DNA of 64,000 nucleotides from Zeus faber (lineage: Eukaryota; Chordata; Actinopteri; Zeiformes; Zeidae): positions 124,001 through 188,000 of the forward strand of contig CAUIJY010000124.1 in NCBI GenBank assembly GCA_960531495.1, read 5' to 3'. Under the pieces are notes generated by a model, which did no database searches, was not told the DNA's origin, and worked only from the letters and a program-made list of their open reading frames with translations. The position numbers and the translations under genes are program-made. Below are positions 21,360-32,960 of the stretch, piece after piece (the stretch's first letter is position 1; each line of letters opens with the position of its first letter).

Positions 21360-21660
21360 CAACTGCCATGGACAAACCAGCACACAGCACGAGCGCAGAA
21401 GGGACTATATATATATCTGTGCTCCATATCTGAGGGTATAAAAGATATTTATTCCGCAGAATAAAGAGAAAGATTCAGATGCACTTTAAAAACAGTGAAT
21501 ATCGTAGTTGTAGATTTGAAGAAGCTAGCTTTTTTTGCAGAGGAAAAGTTAGACTGATCTTGAGACCAGCCATTTGATTTGCTGTTGCCTTCAGTTACAC
21601 CTGAGGACTGTTTTAACACAGAAACATGAAACACATGTGGTTAAATTGAGTAAAAAAAAA
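21360..21660 (+). repeat. possible LTR end with TATAAA and AATAAA palindrome
   Basis: 'ggtataaaagatatttattccgcagaataaag' places a TATA box 10-20 bases before a near-perfect palindrome containing the AATAAA signal. A comparable arrangement is at 48505-48600. No direct-repeat partner was found, so LTR status is a guess. Confidence 0.3.
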
Positions 21661-22187
21661 TTGAGTTTTTACACAAACGGTCCTTTTATGAGCTAGAAAA
21701 ACACAGATAAGGATTAAAACAGTTGTGCCAGTTGTGTGATGTGAGATTTCCCAATAAAGACCTGAGGTAATCACCAAACAAAACACATGCCCCTCAGCAT
21801 TTAGACATCAATTGGTTGTGAAGTAATATCATTCATGAGCATTTTTCTACCACACACCCTCCTTTTGTTCCCAGTGGAACAATACAAAAAAAAAATGCAC
21901 TAATAAAAATATATCATATAATTGAGGCAAAGGGATCACAAAATTACCTCAATGCAATACAATTTGTAGGACAAAGATCTCCTAAGAATTATATCTCAAA
22001 TAGAATTAGACTGGGAAACAAACATCTTATGAAAACCGTTATAATAACAATAAAGATGTAAATATATCTTTATTGTTATCGTTATATACATACATATATC
22101 TATATATATTTCATACCAATCTAATTAGGTTTGCAAAATCTGTCTTTGCTCAGTCGGAAATCACAAGCACACATTTAAGGCTTCCAC

Positions 22188-22258
22188 GGCTTGTCCGTCC
22201 AGCGGAATGATTTTTGCTTTGGGTGCGAGAAGTCCTAGGTCCAAATCCGGATAAGCCC
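22188..22258 (+). pseudogene. tRNA-Pro(TGG) pseudogene
   Basis: The 7-bp acceptor still pairs (GGCTTGT with ATAAGCC), and the anticodon loop is TTTGGGT. The T arm has lost one base and its stem is mismatched. About 80 percent like vertebrate tRNA-Pro. Confidence 0.7.
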
Positions 22259-22639
22259 AAAGACTAAAATTTCTCCTTGCTGATGGATTTCTTAAACACT
22301 TTAAATAATCTGCAGGTTCTCAAGTATGCCTACATTGCTCTTCTTGACTCCTCAGTCTAATTCAAGCTATGCTAGGTTACAATGGACTATAGTTGTAGCG
22401 AACAATGACAGTCATTCAACTTTGTGACATGTAAAAACGTCTAACGCTAAAGTACAATGTGGCGGTTAGTCCAGGGAGCCAGTAGGGTGAGAGTGACGTC
22501 AAAGTTAAGTGCAACAACTCATTTGATTTTTATGAAGGATCTATAATTATACATGTTATATTGAACTCTGCTTTCCAGTGACAGTTTACAAATTTTGACT
22601 TGTCATCTTGCTTATTTAACTCCTCATCTGTCGTTCAAG

Positions 22640-23053
22640 GTCAGCAAAATGTGGTGGTCATTTCCTTCATTCAAGCTACTATAGCTTTTTTCCAATTAGA
22701 TGGCATTGATTCATCAAGTTCATTGCGACAGGCTCACAGTTACTGTAAAACAAACAAATCTGTCCTGTTTCGCTATGACCTATTTGGGATTCAGGTTAGA
22801 ATAGTTAGCAGCAACATCATCATTAACAACAAAATCAAAATGATAATTTCACTCGTTTTAATTAAACTGAAAGAGAATTCAGACGTTGACCTCATTCTGA
22901 CTTCTCATCATCCCTTGTGTGAATTATGAACGGCACTTGAATTATGAATTATGAACGGCACTTGAATTATGAATTATAAACAAAACAACACAATTTAGAA
23001 CAAATTACAAAAAGGGAAATCCAAATGTGATAACAATTTAATCATCATGCAGC
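22640..23053 (+). repeat. dispersed repeat shared with 35265-35480 and 52640-52790
   Basis: 22650-22800 is the reverse complement of 52640-52790 (for example 'ctgtcctgtttcgctatgac'). 22805-23045 is the reverse complement of 35270-35480, including 'cacacaagggatgatgagaa' and the tandem 'cataattcaag' motif. The gypsy LTR is inserted at its end. Confidence 0.75.
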
Positions 23054-23405
23054 TGTCAGGGCTCGCCCGGGTCCTTCCAGCATCAGCCACTAGATGCCGC
23101 CAGTACTGCCTTTTCAAGGTTGCTCTGCTTCACCTATTTCTGTTCCTGATTACCCTGCCTCATTAGGTTATATGTTTCACCTGTGTCTCGTTTGGTCGTC
23201 CCTATTTAGACCCTGTCGTTTGTGTCCTCGGGCGCTCAGTCTTGAGTTTGTCTAACCTCATGACAACGCTCTTGTCCCAAGCTCCCGAGACTTCTTATTT
23301 GTTTTTGCCCAGTTTTTGTACTTGTTTTGAGTAAACCTCTATTTTTGCCACCTCGCCTCTGCCTTGTTCTCTGCACCTGGGTTCACTCAGCATACCCCCG
23401 TAACA
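23054..23405 (+). repeat. LTR of gypsy copy 2
   Basis: Begins TGTCAGGGCTCGCCCGGGTC, ends CCCGTAACA; 352 bp; colinear with the reverse complement of 2038-2402. Contains TATTTAGACC and a T-rich 3' region. Internal sequence follows directly. Confidence 0.85.
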
Positions 23406-23424
23406 GCAAGACTCAGCCAACAAC

Positions 23425-23775
23425 ATGGACCCAGCAGAGAGTCGTCCTCCAGAGGCGGAAAGCCTGCGGGTGGCCTTGACGCACCAGGGGACGGCGATTG
23501 GCCGACACGAGCGGGTTCTCCAACAGGTCCTGGACAACCTGCAGTCGCTCGCCCAGGCCGTCCAGCAGAGCCAGGAACAGGCTCCGCCTATGGCCTCTGC
23601 GCCAGCGCTGCCTCCCATGAACCCGCGTCCCCCAGATCACCGCAAACCACGACTGCCGGCGCCAGAGAGGTACGACGGTTACCCAGGAGGGTGTTGTGGT
23701 TTTTTAACGCAATGCTCCCTGGCCTTCGAGCTCCAGCCTTCACAGTTCCCCACCCAGCGCTCACAGGTGGCATAG
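23425..23775 (+). pseudogene. gag: gypsy gag N-terminal fragment
   Basis: ATG at 23425 follows a 19-base leader after the LTR. The 116-codon frame includes the Gln-rich coiled-coil region and a Pro-rich segment before 'LPAPERYDG', and breaks off at about 23768 where an unrelated LINE fragment begins. This is the more complete gag start of the two copies in the window. No pol remains. Confidence 0.8.
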
Positions 23776-24165
23776 AAATTCCCTTCCTTTACTAACTGCT
23801 TACTCAAAATGATGAAGAATGCATCTGCTACCCGGGTGCTCTTGTCCGGGATATAGACTCCAGAATCCCACAGCTGCTGGATCAAAACCCATCTGCCTCC
23901 ACTGTTTTGATCCACAAGGGAACCAACGATCTCAGGAACAAACAATCGAAGACACTTGAAGAAGGCATTTTGAAGCTTATTGACAGTCTTCTACAGTCGG
24001 ACCACCGGTTCATCGTATCCGACCCGCTGCCATGTCCCAGCTTTGGAGACATAAAATACATGCATGTCCTTCAGACACATGGTTCAAGGGATACTGCTGG
24101 TCCCTCAACGTACTGTTTGTGGACAACTTTGGCACCTTCCTAAATGTCTTCAGACAATAATGGAG
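23776..24165 (+). pseudogene. LINE ORF1 esterase (SGNH-like) domain fragment
   Basis: The plus frame from about 23820 reads 'CYPGALVRDIDSRIPQLL', 'VLIHKGTNDLRNKQS' and 'IVSDPLPCPSFGDIKY', then after a one-base shift 'WFKGYC' and 'VDNFGTF'. The GTND box and the DPLP segment fit the SGNH/esterase domain found in ORF1 of CR1-type LINEs, where it acts as a lipid esterase and retrotransposition factor. His-to-Lys before GTND and the shift near 24060 indicate decay. Confidence 0.65.
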
Positions 24166-24167
24166 TT

Positions 24168-24363
24168 CATTACATTTAGCAGACGCTTTTATCCAAAGCG
24201 ACTTACAATTGTTTAATCACCGACGGACGTAGCCATTAGGAGCAATCAGGGGTTAAGTGTCTTGCTCAAGGACACTACAGCATGCTAGCAGGAGGAGCCT
24301 GAGATCAAACCAGCAACCTTTAGATCACTAGACCACCAGCTCTACCGCCTGAGCTACCATCCC
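24168..24363 (-). mobile_element. tRNA-derived SINE with L2-like tail, copy 1
   Basis: On the minus strand: box A 'tagctcaggcggtagagc', box B 'ggttgctggtttgatctc', a central region with 'ctgtagtgtccttgagcaag', and the tail 'gtaagtcgctttggataaaa' + 'gcgtctgctaaatgtaatg'. The tail equals the 3' end of the LINE at 25189-27398. Other copies are at 34274 and 39164. Confidence 0.85.
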
Positions 24364-24595
24364 ATAACTCATTCGTCCAAACTTTCACGGATCACGCCTC
24401 CTTGCCTTGAACATGGAACTTATGCTGAAATCCTCTGTTCGCTGCTGATGTTTGGTGAGTCCGATCCACTCTGACATTAATGAATGTCACTCTGCTTTAC
24501 AAAATCCTGTTGCTATAAACCATAGACCGAAATTACGTAACTTCCCTGTACCATACAGGAATCTAAACAATTAACTCTCAGTTTGGACTCAAACT
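24364..24595. other. no gene recognised
   Basis: Short unassigned stretch between the SINE and an L2-like tail. Confidence 0.4.
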
Positions 24596-24599
24596 CTAA

Positions 24600-24918
24600 G
24601 TACATTTACATTTACATTTACATTTAGTCATTTAGCAGACGCTTTTTTCCAAAGCGACTTACAAGGGAGAATAACATTCAAGCTACATTGCGACAGGGAT
24701 TAGTGTAACAACAACATTAGTGTAACAATAAATACTGCAAGGTGGTACTAAGTAATTGTAGGTTAGGACAGGAGGTACTCACTAAAGAGCTGTGTCTCCA
24801 AGTGCTTCATAAAGACAGAGAGGGAGGTCCCCGCTCTGGTCATTTTTGGCAGCTCGTTCCACCAACGTGGAACTACAAATGAGAATAGCCTGGATTGCCG
24901 TGGCTGTATGGCCGGCAC
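24600..24918 (-). mobile_element. L2-like LINE, 3' end with ORF2 C-terminus
   Basis: (ACATTT)n tail at 24603, the core 'tttagcagacgctttt', then on the minus strand the ORF2 C-terminal end ('FSFVVPRWWNELPKMTRAG' ... 'LFSEYLLS'). 5' truncated at about 24918. It is a close relative of the 25.2 kb copy. Confidence 0.85.
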
Positions 24919-25096
24919 AGCCTGTATCATTGACAATAATACCATTGAAACGTTTAAGAAAATTGTAAATGAGTTATGGATGGTCGAGAGAGAAAAAAAA
25001 GCGTAGTGTGTTGCTATTTTTCTCCCATGAACAAATTTAATGCCCTGTGCTCCGTCTGCAATAAAGTGGTGCCACATAGCAGCAACACTAGCAACC

Positions 25097-25188
25097 TGAG
25101 GTGTCTTGGAATGTGTTGCATCCCAAAACAGCCCCATCGTATAAGATAATTACTAAGAGACGGTGCCAGGGGTCCCGAGAGAGAGCAC
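25097..25188 (+). repeat. ERV LTR, left piece
   Basis: Starts TGAGGTGTCTTGGAATGTG, the same start as the LTR at 34196, and runs to the L2-like insertion. No polypurine tract precedes it, so this may be a solo LTR. Confidence 0.75.
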
Positions 25189-27398
25189 ATCATTTACATT
25201 TACATTGACATTTTTGTCATTTAGCAGACGCTTTTATCCAAAGAGACTTACAAGGGAGAATAACATTCAAGCTACATTGCGACAGAGACATTAGTGTAAC
25301 AATAAATACTGCTAGGTAGTGCTAAGTAATTGTAAGTTAGGAGAGAAGGTAATCTCTGAAGAGCTGGGTCTTCAAGTGCTTCTTAAAGACAGAGAGGGAG
25401 ATCCCTGCTCTGGTCATTTTTGGCCACCAACGTGGAACGACAAATGAGAATACCCTGGATTGCCATGGCTGTATGGCCGGCAGAGCCAGGCGACGCTCAT
25501 TTGACGAGCGCAGCATCTGGGGGGCAGCATGTGCTCTTACAAGAGCATTTAAGTAGGCAGGAGCATTCCCAGCAATCACTGTGTAGGCCAGCATAAGAGA
25601 CTTGAACTTGATGCGAGCGGCTACAGGTAACCAGTGGAGCTCGATGAGCAGTGGAGTGACATGTGCCCTCTTTGGCTGGTTGAATACCAGTCGCGCCGTC
25701 GCATTCTGTATCATCGGAGTGGCTTCAGAGTGGCCTCTGAAGTGGCCGGAGTGGCCTCTTAAAAGGCCGGCAAGCCTGTTAAGAGGGCGTTGCAGTAGTC
25801 GAGACGGGACATCACCAAGGTTTGTACCAGCAGTTGAGTGGCATATTGGGTCAGGTACGGCCTGACTTTTCGGATGTTGAGTAGTGCGAAGCGGCAGGAC
25901 CGGGAGACGGCGGCAACATGGTCCGAGAATGTCAGTTGGTCATCAATAATGACACCATGATTCCTTGCAGCCTTGGTAGGAACAAGAGATAGAGAGTCGC
26001 TTTTAATATAAATGTTGTTATAAATACCTTGTTTGGCCGGGAAGACCAGCAGTTCTGTTTTCGCCAGATTTAGTTGAAGATGATAATCCTTCATCCATGT
26101 GGATATGTCAGCGAGACAATCCGAGATCCGTGTCGAGACAGTAGGGTCGTCGGGCGGGAAGGACAGATAGAGTTGAGTATCATCCGCATAGCAGTGATAT
26201 GAAAAGCTATGTGAGCGGATGATCGGGCCCAGTGAGGTGGGGTATATGGCAAAGAGAGGGGGGGGGGTCCTAGCACCGAGCCTTGGCGCACCCCTGTGGT
26301 GAGGTTGTGCGGCACAGACAGCTGGCCTTGCCATGTCACACTGAACGAGCGCCCAGTAAGGTAAGATTCGAACCAGGAAAGTGCACTGCCCGTTATGCCC
26401 ATACTTGAGAGTATGGACAGGAGTATGCTGTGATTGACAGTGTCAAAAGCAGCTGATAAGCCTAGCAGAATGAGAACCGAGGATTTGGCAGCAGCTCTAG
26501 CAGTTTTTAAGGCCTCTGTCACAGACAACAGGGCTGTTTCGGTGGAGTGACCACTTTTGAAGCCAGATTGAAGTGTATCGAGAAGGTTGTTTTTTGACAG
26601 ATATTCTGTATCCTGTCTAGAGACCGCCCTCTCTAAGGTTTTGGAAAGGAATGGGAGGAGAGAGACCGGCCGATAGTTTTCTACTTGATTAGGATCGAGT
26701 GAGGGTTTTTTGAGCAGTGGTGCGACCCGAGCCACTTTGAAAGCGGAAGGGAAAGTGTCGGAAGTTAGGGAAGAATTAATCATATGTGTGATTGCCGGGG
26801 TGATAGTCGGTGATTTGGCTTGAAGGAGGTTAGAAGGGATCGGATCTAGCGGACAGGTAGTAGGACGGCTACATGTTAGTAGTTTAGATACCTCACTTTC
26901 AGCGAGGGGGGTGAAACCAGGGAACGGTGAGCCTAGGGCTGGTGAAGACAGGTTGTGAGTTAGTTGTTTAGTGAATTGGCTGCTGATGGCTGCCACTTTG
27001 TGAGTAAAAAAGGAGGCAAGGCAGTCAGCAGTGAGATAAGTAGCTGGGGGACGTGGTGGAGGGTAAAGCAGAGACTTGAAGGTGGCGAATAACTTACGTG
27101 TGTCTGTGGCACACGTTGATCCTATCATTGAAGAAGGCCTTCTTAGCAGCAGTGATGCTGGAAGAGAAGGAGGACAGCAGTGTCTGGTAGCTTGCAAGAT
27201 CTTCAATTGTTTTGGATTTGTGCCATTTCCTCTCGGCTGCTCTGAGGTCAGTGCGCGTTGTCCGGAGGGTGTCAGTCAGCCAAGGGTGCGACTGGGTTGA
27301 TCGAGCAGGTCTGGTGGATAGTGGACACAGGCTATCCAGACATGAGATCAAGGTGGAGCAGAGAGAGTCAGTGGAGAGTCATTAACCTGCAGAGAGGA
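25189..27398 (-). mobile_element. L2-clade-like LINE inserted in an ERV LTR
   Basis: Contains pre-RT, RT and C-terminal regions on the minus strand and ends in a (TAAATG)n-type tail. The LTR interrupted here resumes at about 27399. CATCA at both junctions (about 25188 and 27403) is a plausible short target duplication. 5' truncated before the endonuclease. Confidence 0.85.
25337..27351 (-). pseudogene. L2-like ORF2: RT and C-terminal domain, broken
   Basis: Order on the minus strand: pre-RT (27094-27351), RT in 26091-27206 with 'CPLDPIPSNLL', 'NYRPVSLLPFLSKTLERAV', 'LQSGFKSGHSTETALL', motif A 'LLGLSAAFDTVNH' and 'TTGVRQGSVLGP'; then 'CYADDTQLYL' and the thumb in 25759-26334, and the C-terminal part in 25337-25714. 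The first Asp of motif A (usually LDLSAAFD) is Gly here, so this copy is catalytically dead even apart from its frame breaks. One frameshift sits at the G-run near 26260; another lies near 25750, in a short CTGAAGTGGCCGGAGTGGCC duplication. Confidence 0.85.
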
Positions 27399-27540
27399 GG
27401 ATCATCAGGGGTCCCGGTGATTAGGGAGGTGAAATGTGACCTGTGACCTATGTAGGGGAACCAAATGGTAAATGTTGTCTTTGGCATAAAAGAGCCCGCC
27501 TGAGTTAATTCGACAGAGAATCCATCCGGCTCAGTTCTCT
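27399..27540 (+). repeat. ERV LTR, right piece
   Basis: 'aggggtcccggtgatta', 'gaaatgtgacctgtgaccta', 'aatggtaaatgttgtctttg' and 'cataaaagagcccgcc' match 34530-34615, including the TATA-like CATAAAAG. Homology fades after about 27540, so the 3' end of the LTR is lost. Confidence 0.8.
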
Positions 27541-28312
27541 CCCTTTATCTTTCAAGGACGTTTTATACATTTGATAAAGGATATAAACCTTCACAGGACT
27601 TTATGTATTTGATAACAAAATGAGTCTTCTTGAGAGAAGGACTAGAATCACCAGAAACAGTCTGCCTACACATGCATGTACACATTCAGAAAAGAAAAGA
27701 AAATCTTCTGCTCTGAATTATGAGTAGAATTTGTGAATTGTTTGGTTGGTGTGTGAGTTTTTTATTTTTGTGCTTGGAATGTGTGTGACAGTGCTTGCTG
27801 TGATTCCTGTTGGTTAAAGGAGCAGATAGTCTTGGTGAAATAGAAGGAAAAGTTGGGCTTTTGATGCAGGAGAAGAGGTTTTGTGGTTCGGCTGCTGAGT
27901 GCAAGAAACCAGCTTTGATTTATGACTCTGTGCGTGGCCTAGGGGAGCTAAAACAGGATGTTCGCTCGCTGACGACCAGAGCAAACTGGAAGCTGTGCCT
28001 AAATTTAAAAGGTGGAGCAAGGCGTGGTGCTTCATACAGAGTGGAACTTAGTCGACTCCCCCTGACAAGACGGGCGGAGAATAAGTATGATAGAAGAAAA
28101 TAAATAAATAAATGAATATTAAAATAAAATAAAATAAAATAAATAGAAATAAAATCAATTAAATTGGAAAAAAGAATAAAAATAAATTACTAGAGGTGAT
28201 AATACATTGACTAATATACTCATTAGATTCAAATGCGTGAAAAATAAAAAAGCTGATAATGTATGTCTCATTGAAATGTATAATAGTATGTATAAGAATT
28301 TAGAGTGGTCTT
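27541..28312. other. no gene recognised
   Basis: Frames such as 27810-28103 lack recognisable motifs. An (AAAT)n-rich stretch lies at 28100-28190. Confidence 0.4.
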
Positions 28313-30525
28313 CAAGATTCAAGATTCAAGATTCAAGATTTTTTATTTGTCACATACATATACATACTTTCATACATATATGCAGTGAAATGTAATGCAA
28401 CGCACCCGGTGATAGCACACAATATGTCAGAGGAAAAAATAAAAATAAAAAAATTCTTTCTATAGGCCGACTAACTGACTCCTAAAACGTAATACGGTAA
28501 GTTGAATTCTTATAGAATAAAATAAAAATATATAGAATAAAATACAATAAAAATAAAAATAAATAAAATGGAATAGAGAGAGGGAATATGCCTATGTATA
28601 TACAGATATGTGCATTAAAGTGGCATGTGACTTAAAGTGGCATGTGAATGTGAATAGAGTGAGGTAGTGTTTGGGATAATACAGCACAGTATACGACAGT
28701 ACGGCGCAGCGATACGGCATCACGAACAACCCTGAACAGTGACACAGTATGCGGTACAGTATGCTACATACAGTACAGTAGGTAGTGGAGCCTAGTGCAT
28801 GACTCAGTGAGGACCCCTGGTGAGGTCAGCATTGACAGTTCTAATGGCTTGAGGGAAGAAACTCCGTCTCAGTCTCTCTGTTCCAGCTGTGTGACTGCGG
28901 AGGCGCTTGCCTGACCGCAGCAGCTGGAACAGTGCGTTGTTGGGGTGATGAGGATCCTTCATGATCCTACGGCTCTGCTACTACACCTCCTGGTGTATAA
29001 CTCCTGCAAGGGGGGAGGGTAGTTCCAGTGGTACGTTCAGCTGAACGCACCACCCTCTGCAGGGCCCGCCTGTCCTGGGCAGTACAGTTCCCAAACCAGG
29101 CAGTGATGTTGCCTGTCAGGATGCTCTCCACTGCTCCAGAGTAGAAGGACTTGAGGATCCTCACCGAGAGCCGGAATTTCCTCAGCTGCCTGAGGTGGAA
29201 AAGACGCTGCCTCGCCTTTCTCACCAGTGTGTCTGTGTGTACAGTCCATGTTAAGTCCTCTGTGATGTGGACTCCCAGATATCTGAAGCTGCTCACCCTG
29301 TCGACAGAAGTCCCATTAATCCACAAGGGCGCGTGCGTCCTCGATTGTGATCCACGCCTAAAGTCCACAATCAGCTCATTGGTTTTGCTGACGTTCAGGT
29401 GGAGGCTGTTGTCCTGGCACCAGAGTGACAGGTCAGCCACCTCCTCGCGGTTGGCCTTCTCATAGCAGTCGGTGATCAGGCCCACGGCCACGGTGTCGTC
29501 AGCAAACTTGATGATGGTGTTGGAGCTGGACCTGGCCACACAGTCATGTGTGTACAGGGAGTACAGTAGGGGGCTGAGGACGCAGCCCTGGGGGGATCCT
29601 GTATTCAGGGTGAGGGAGCTTGACCTGTACTTCCCCACCTTGACCACCTCGGGGCGGGCTGTGAGGAAGTCCAGGATCCAGGCGCACAGCGGAGCATTCA
29701 GTCCGAGCTCCATCAGCTTGACAGCCAGTCTGGTGGAGACTATGGTGTTGAAAGCTGAACTATAATCAATGAACAGCATTCTCACATAGGCCCCCTTCTG
29801 GCCATCCAGATGCGTGAGCGTGGTGTGCAGTACCTGGGAGGCGGAGGCGCAGATGTAATCCTTGATCAGCCTCTCGAAACACTCCATGACCACCAAGTTG
29901 AGGAGCACCGGACGGTAGCCATTCAGGCAGGTTGGAGAGGCGATCTTCGGGACAGGAACGACCTCTTGAAGCAGGACGGAACCACTGATTCAGCCAGGGA
30001 GATGTTGAATATTGTAGTGAACACCGGAGCTAGCTGGTTAGCACAGGTCTTCAGTACTCGCCCAGATATGCCATCTGGGCCCGCAGCTTTCTTGGTGTTC
30101 ACCCGCATCAAAGCCCTCCTGACCTCGTGCACGGACACAGAGTGCGCGCTCATCCCCAGCGGTGTAACTCCAATTAGCCGGCGAGCTAGCGGTGTTGCTG
30201 CCAGACTCGAACCGCGCATAAAAGGAGTTACGTTGGTTGGCTAGGGAGGCGTCCACACTCGTGGCTGGGGGGGAGCTGCTCTTGTAATTCGTAATAGTCC
30301 GCAGCCCCTGCCACAAGCGTCTTGTGTCCCCCCGCTCCATTTGTAGCTCCCAAAGTTGTTCGTTTAGGGACATTTTTATAACCATGAGTGCATCGCGGTC
30401 GTATGAGGTAACTGTCTATGTTTTTTTGGTGTACATTATGATAAAAAAAGGAAAAAAATACTAAAAAGTGAAAGAGTAACCGGAGCGCCGGCGCAGGCGA
30501 CCGCTAGGGGCGGCGCCACTATCGC
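28313..30525 (-). mobile_element. Rex1-like LINE, longest 3' half in the window
   Basis: The minus strand runs from a GC-rich upstream segment (30480-30525, 'gcgcaggcgaccgctagggg') through pre-RT and RT coding to a 650-bp 3' UTR and four tandem TTGAATC tails. The upstream segment is also present in the mini element at 8840-8926, so it probably belongs to the element's 5' end, implying deletion of the endonuclease part here. Confidence 0.8.
28967..30385 (-). pseudogene. Rex1-like ORF2 RT, broken
   Basis: The main frame 28967-29908 (313 codons) has motif A '[11 protein letters not shown]' at residues 46-56, motif B '[20 protein letters not shown]' at 104-123, the catalytic box '[10 protein letters not shown]' (FADD at 135-138) and the thumb '[16 protein letters not shown]'. 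Upstream pieces are at 29923-30219 ('[17 protein letters not shown]') and 30238-30385. Compared with the 13.4 kb copy, about 23 codons between 'KDYICAS' and 'SQVLHTT' are deleted in frame, and at least two frameshifts lie near 29915 and 30140. The RT core is intact, but no full protein can be made. Confidence 0.85.
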
Positions 30526-30526
30526 C

Positions 30527-30552
30527 AGTTTAGTGTCTTAAGACACTAAACT
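30527..30552. repeat. perfect 26-bp palindrome
   Basis: AGTTTAGTGTCTT followed immediately by its reverse complement, no spacer, directly outside the 5' end of the Rex1-like copy. Confidence 0.9.
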
Positions 30553-30960
30553 CTTGTGTTGTTGTTTTTTCTTTCTTCACATATAGGATTATAGTAGTTA
30601 TTTTTCTTATATTGTGTCAATAAGTTAGAAAGAGACTTGGCAACAGACTGACTATTCAAGGCTTCCGCCTAATTAATGGAGCATTTTTGATTTGATTGAT
30701 CACATGCGGAAAAACTGATTTGATTTAAATACAGTTGAGGGCTGTGAATATTGGTTTCATTATCTGAGTATGGTTTACCTTGATTGAGGCTGTTTGGAGA
30801 ATGAACATTGATGGACATTTTTATAATTTAAGATAAATGAGAATTATCAGATTTATCAGATCATGAACAAGTGAAGTTGCTTTCATGAGTGGAAAGCTAT
30901 TGGTCTCCTTTGGGGTTGGTAAATTTAGTGGTTTTTGGTTGAGTGTGATTACACAGTGCT
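30553..30960. other. no gene recognised
   Basis: AT-rich leader-like sequence before the ERV gag region; may be the ERV untranslated leader, but no LTR or primer site was found. Confidence 0.35.
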
Positions 30961-31006
30961 TTATAAAGATTTTTTAAATAAATCAATTTGATTTACAATA
31001 AAAGAA

Positions 31007-31840
31007 ATGGATCCAAAAATTACAAAAGTAATCACTCCTATTGATGTAGTGCGAAAGAATAATTCCCTTATTAAAGATATTGCAAAAATATCAGGAAAAT
31101 GGAGCAATCGGTTGCCTGACATTGAACAACCGTGGCCAGTTGAAGGAACTCTTAACCTGGATGTCATTAAAACAATGCAGGTGCTTGTGTCCACATATTA
31201 AGTAAATCAAAAGAAAGTAAAAAGAGGAAAGAGACGCACGGAGAAAAGACAAACAGAACATGGCATTTTGCAGCTGTTCGTAAAGGAGGGACCGACATGG
31301 TTCGAAGTTGCAAAAGAAAAAAGAGAACAAAGTAGATAAGAAATAAAGAAAAATGAAAAGGAAGCAGAAAAATTTATGGAGATTACAGATTACCGCACCC
31401 TTCTTACATACAGCATCTGTAAAGAAGCCCCCGCCTTATGAGAAGGAGGTGAAGTTCACTGATGTTTATCCCCAGCTCCCAGTGATGACAACGGAGGGCA
31501 ACTATCTCTTCAAAGATGAGGATGAGCAAAAAATAGAGATGGGCAAGGCTACAACAACCATAAAGCTGTATCAGAGCTCCAACAGTACCAAGAGAAGGAA
31601 CCGTTTGGGGAGCAGGCAACAAGTCAGAAGCCTGGAAATAGGAGAAGAGTGAGTGACTCTGATGAAGCTTTTGGAGGATACGACCCCGCAGTCAGACAGA
31701 TGTTGGCTAAAGCGGAGGAAAAAGGAGCATGACCCAAAGGAACGGGACCAGGAGACTCTCAGAAAACTCAACAAAATACAGTTGGTGGATAAGAAGAATG
31801 AGGAGAAGAAGGCCAAAGAGAAGGTTTATAGATGAGCAGA
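31007..31840 (+). pseudogene. gag: ERV gag remnant with PPPY motif
   Basis: 31007-31201 is an N-terminal-type frame of 64 codons. 31353-31652 carries a PPPY motif (31428-31439), which recruits ESCRT-linked ubiquitin ligases for budding in gamma-type retroviruses, followed by 'DVYPQLPV'. A third frame to about 31840 is charged and Lys/Glu-rich. Stops and frame changes separate the three, so no particle protein can be produced. Confidence 0.55.
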
Positions 31841-32084
31841 ACAGAAAAAATTGTAGGTAGATAATGCACTGCGGTGCCCCCTAACGGAGTAGCCAGAAGG
31901 AGAGGATTCTTGGTGGTGGAATGAGGAAGTAAGGGAGCAGCTATATAGATAAACACTGATGATTATCTTGATAAAGAGCGTGACACTGAGAAAAGTGTGC
32001 CACATATGACTTTAATGGTGGCTGAAGGATTTGAGCAGAAGCATACAGTATAGGAGAAATGATGGAAGAAGCTGCGTACGTCAA

Positions 32085-32960
32085 GGGTTACTCAAGGTAA
32101 CAAAGTAGCGGATGAGGCTGCTAAAGCAGTTACAGGAGCAAACAAAGCAGGCAAGGTTCTTCTGGTCACCCATGAAGTGGACTTGGAAGATAAAATTATG
32201 CTCAGAGATGTAATCTCGATGCAAGAAGTGGCGTCCGCCATAGATAAACAATTATGGTTGTACCGAGGACAAGAGTCTACTGGTCTGTAGAGAAATCATG
32301 AAGGACTGATGGTAGCACCCCCAACCTACTAGGTCTGATGATTCAGGAAGCACATGGGTTAGCCCATGTTGCAAGGGGGGAGATAAGAAGAAAAATCACG
32401 AAAGATTATGGGTTTTGGGCACCGTACTTGCTTGAGCAAATTGATTATGTCATAGGCAGATGTACAATCGGTCTTAAAAACAATGTTCGGAGGGGTGTGA
32501 AGAGTCCACCCGGTCACATTCCAACTCCGACAAGTCCCATGTGTGAGTTGGTTGTGGATTTTGTTGACATAGTAAGACCAGTAGGAGGTAAGAGACACAT
32601 GTAAGTGGACGTGGATAGATTTTCACGGGGGACTGAAGCATGTCCAACAAGGGTAAAGATGCTCAGTCAGTTGCCAAGCCAAGTTCTTGTGTTGTGATGT
32701 AATAAGCAGGTGGGGACGTCAAGATCACATATCTTCAGATAATGGGAAAGAGTTTCTGGATAAAACAGTAAAAGAAATTCTGCAAAAAATGGGAATTAAA
32801 CAACCTCTAGGAGATGTTTATCATCTGCAAAGCCAAGGTGTTTGTGAAAAAAATGAATGGAGTGCTGAAAAATAGCATTGTTAAAATCTGTCAGCATTCA
32901 GGTCTGAATTGGGTAGTGGTGTGTAGTGAGGAGCTAATATCATATACTCAAGTCTATTTT
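32085..32960 (+). pseudogene. pol: ERV pol: RNase H end and integrase
   Basis: 'GNKVADEAAKAV' (about 32100) is the typical RNase H C-terminal end. The frame 32338-32604 shows the integrase zinc-binding HxxxH ('HGLAH', residues 6-10) and only one Cys of the CxxC pair (Cys42; position 45 is Gly). It then reaches the start of the catalytic core ('MCELVVDFVDIV', first core Asp). Further core pieces follow to about 32960 with several stops and shifts. Inactive. Confidence 0.7.

Noticed and set aside
24168..24363. Functional tRNA genes in the SINE heads
   Set aside because: They keep box A and box B but not tRNA folding, and carry a LINE tail, so they are SINEs.
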